Under the pieces are notes generated by a model. That model did no database searches, had not been told where the DNA came from, and was given only the letters and a program-made list of their open reading frames with translations. From assembly GCA_031963405.1 (NCBI GenBank), contig JASSUJ010000001.1, positions 868,001 to 932,000 on the forward strand: a stretch of DNA of 64,000 bases, read 5' to 3'. The stretch's first letter is position 1, and each line of letters begins with the position of its first letter. Of this stretch, positions 62,387 to 64,000 are shown piece after piece. Source of the stretch: JASSUD01 sp031963405 (GTDB lineage: Bacteria > Pseudomonadota > Gammaproteobacteria > Burkholderiales > Burkholderiaceae). Made by a program: the position numbers and the translations under genes.

Positions 62387-63317
62387 GAAAGAAAGGCGCT
62401 AATTATATAGCAATCTATTTCACAAAAGAAACTACAAACATAACCTATTGATTTCTAAAAATTTTCAGAGATGGCGCAACTTATTCTGATCAACGTACAA
62501 GATCAAAAAGGCGCTTTTCTCAACAAAACTTTACTTTCCGTATGTCATTTCATGATGCCAAAAAAGCTACCTACCTCACACTAGAGCGGGCAAGAACACC
62601 CTTTTATTTGAAAGATTTGCGCACATTAAAAAAATGCGGGAACTTTTAAAGAAAGAACTTGATGGCCTGCTTTGTAAGAAACGATCATCCTATCAAAGAT
62701 CTGCGCTGTAGGCTCATGTTGTAATTCTGTTTAGTAGCATGCAATGCTTTGCTGTAATGTTTCTTTTAAAAAACACGTGTGGGTAATTCTTTTTTGCCTG
62801 CTAGACATAAGTCAATGCGCATAAATAACGCTTCATCATTAGATATCGCGCTTGGCGCTGAGTCTGGAGAAGAATATAGAGTGGCTTTTCACGCTGACTT
62901 AAAAATTAAAGGCTCGATTTATTTTTCAAGCAGCAACAGAAGTGTGCCCCTTCCTATCTAAATATCCTAAAAAATTACCTCGCAAAATAGAATATCTTTA
63001 TTTTTCTCATCCAAAGGGGCTTTGAACTGGTTCCAACGATACGAGTAAAGAATATTTCTATCAAAAAAATTGTTCCAGTGAATAGCTATTCGCTATACAA
63101 CTACACATTTATTAAATAAGGCATTTACATTATTTTAAGGCCACTTTCTATTATTTTATCTTAATGGCCCTAGCGCTGGCGCAAGGTGCGCTGTAGCTTA
63201 AATGCTTCTGTCACCTCTGCACTATCGTGCAGTATGCGTTAGGGAAAGCATCAACAGAATTTTATATATAGCCTAAATTCAAGCAGAACTAATATAACAA
63301 ACATAGAACATGACATT
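62387..63317. other. 930-base stretch without a convincing gene
   Basis: AT-rich and mostly featureless. The longest plus frame with some protein-like look is 62815-62961 (48 codons from ATG, ending SSSNRSVPLPI), but it has no ribosome binding site or known motif. The promoters of the CAU tRNA and of the gene at 63318 should be at the two ends. Confidence 0.4.
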
Positions 63318-64000
63318 ATGCTAAACCCTATGGCAAGGAGCACTAATACCGGAGGTGCCTCAAGCTCTTCTAGCGAAAATGCAGGACAGCATTTATACCA
63401 GCGTACGAGAGAGACGGACCAAATTCTTCCTTCAGAAGGATATGAACTTGGTCTTCGTAGCCCAAATGAAACGTCTGAAGCGCAAGCTGTAATCTCTGTA
63501 TCAAATGAAGGCCTTACTTCGTCAAATACTGAGCAAGAGCAAGAGAAAAAGGACAGCAATAAAATTAGCTTGGAAGAAGAGCTGCATCAAGAGCTATGGA
63601 AATCGTTTTCTAATTTTCGACTGTTCGAATTTAGAATCAATACTCCATCTGGGTTCAAGAAAAAAATTCTTGCTAAAGAGAGAAATCAAACACAAACACA
63701 ACTTCAGCATATTCACGAAAGATTCCGTGAAGCGTTTGTCAAACTCAGCGAGTTGAGTACCGCGAATCAAAGTGCGGAATCCACTATAAATCTGAAAGCA
63801 AGAGGAAAAGCATCTTCTGAAGAAGAGTTAGAAGAAGAATCAGAGCCCCAACCAACAGCAGAATCCTCTACATATCTGAAAGGAAAAGGAAAAGTACCTT
63901 CTGAAGAAGAGTGGAAAATAGTAGAGCAGAAAATAAATTCTCAACAAGAACTAGAAAAAAAATTAAAAAAAGAATTAGAAGAGTTAAAGCAGCAACTCAT
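63318..64000 (+). CDS. uncharacterised coiled-coil protein, paralogue of the 21277 gene (partial, runs off the window)
   Basis: Open from the ATG at 63318 (or 63330) to the window end, 227 codons with no stop. Residues 1-80 are polar and Ser-rich, about 85-150 helical, and from 165 on the protein is rich in Glu and Lys and forms a coiled coil (QQELEKKLKKELEELKQQL). Segments match the protein at 21277 in the same order: KKDSNKISL versus EDSNGISL, KLSELSTANQ versus KLIELYSANN, then SEEE. A unit of about 35 residues around LKARGKASSEEE is repeated as LKGKGKVPSEEE. No strong Shine-Dalgarno. Family and function unknown. Confidence 0.7.
   Translation, partial: MLNPMARSTNTGGASSSSSENAGQHLYQRTRETDQILPSEGYELGLRSPNETSEAQAVISVSNEGLTSSNTEQEQEKKDSNKISLEEELHQELWKSFSNFRLFEFRINTPSGFKKKILAKERNQTQTQLQHIHERFREAFVKLSELSTANQSAESTINLKARGKASSEEELEEESEPQPTAESSTYLKGKGKVPSEEEWKIVEQKINSQQELEKKLKKELEELKQQL

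Noticed and set aside
62779..62961. 60-codon open frame before the last gene
   Set aside because: No ribosome binding site, GTG start only, no recognisable motif; described within the intergenic entry.

Overview
The window looks like the chromosome of a genome-reduced betaproteobacterium of the Burkholderiaceae. Many gene neighbourhoods follow Burkholderia order: aceE-aceF-lpdA next to a FixL/FixJ pair, folD and prlC; cysS-alkA-accA-tilS-lysC-tRNA-Ser; TPR protein-ppi-lpxH-suhB; odhA-odhB-lpd-zapE; scpB-rluB-rimP-nusA-infB-rbfA-truB. Between these blocks lie long non-coding gaps, gene remnants, AT-rich coiled-coil genes of unknown function and very many palindromic repeats. A periplasmic trehalase, an alpha-ketoglutarate permease and a biotin importer suggest life on host-supplied compounds. 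My best guess is a fungal endosymbiont of the Mycoavidus/Glomeribacter type; this is inferred from gene content and not proven by the sequence.

Layout: 0.2-8.5 kb, pbpG and the pyruvate dehydrogenase operon (minus strand). 8.9-16.2 kb, sensor kinase, response regulator, folD, prlC (plus). 16.6-23.1 kb, accessory island with three coiled-coil/helical proteins, kgtP and two related gene fragments. 23.2-30.2 kb, tRNA-Ser, lysC, tilS, accA, alkA, cysS (minus). 30.6-33.5 kb, TPR-PpiB fusion, lpxH, suhB (plus). 33.7-42.5 kb, an unknown gene, zapE, a HEPN/MNT pair and the 2-oxoglutarate dehydrogenase genes (minus). 42.8-48.1 kb, typA, an orphan emrA, small ORFs and truB. 48.1-56.2 kb, rbfA, infB, nusA, rimP, rluB, scpB (minus). 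56.9-62.4 kb, a small exported protein, trehalase, bamC, a DUF1284 protein, bioY and a CAU tRNA. The window ends inside a coiled-coil gene related to the one at 21.3 kb.

Metabolic logic: trehalase would supply glucose, PDH feeds acetyl-CoA to the TCA cycle and to AccA, KgtP can import 2-oxoglutarate for the OGDH complex, and BioY imports biotin needed by acetyl-CoA carboxylase. Lipoyl domains occur in both E2 proteins and in the PDH E3.

Most notable: a family of about 100-bp palindromic elements (roughly 17 copies or fragments). The copies share a core but carry different terminal arms that are self-complementary within each copy. They sit mostly between genes of operons, two abut stop codons, and one is inserted in frame inside tilS and adds 33 codons. 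This resembles the Rickettsia palindromic elements in style, but I know of no description in this lineage. A structurally irregular tRNA-Ile2(CAU), the substrate of TilS, lies in the same window.
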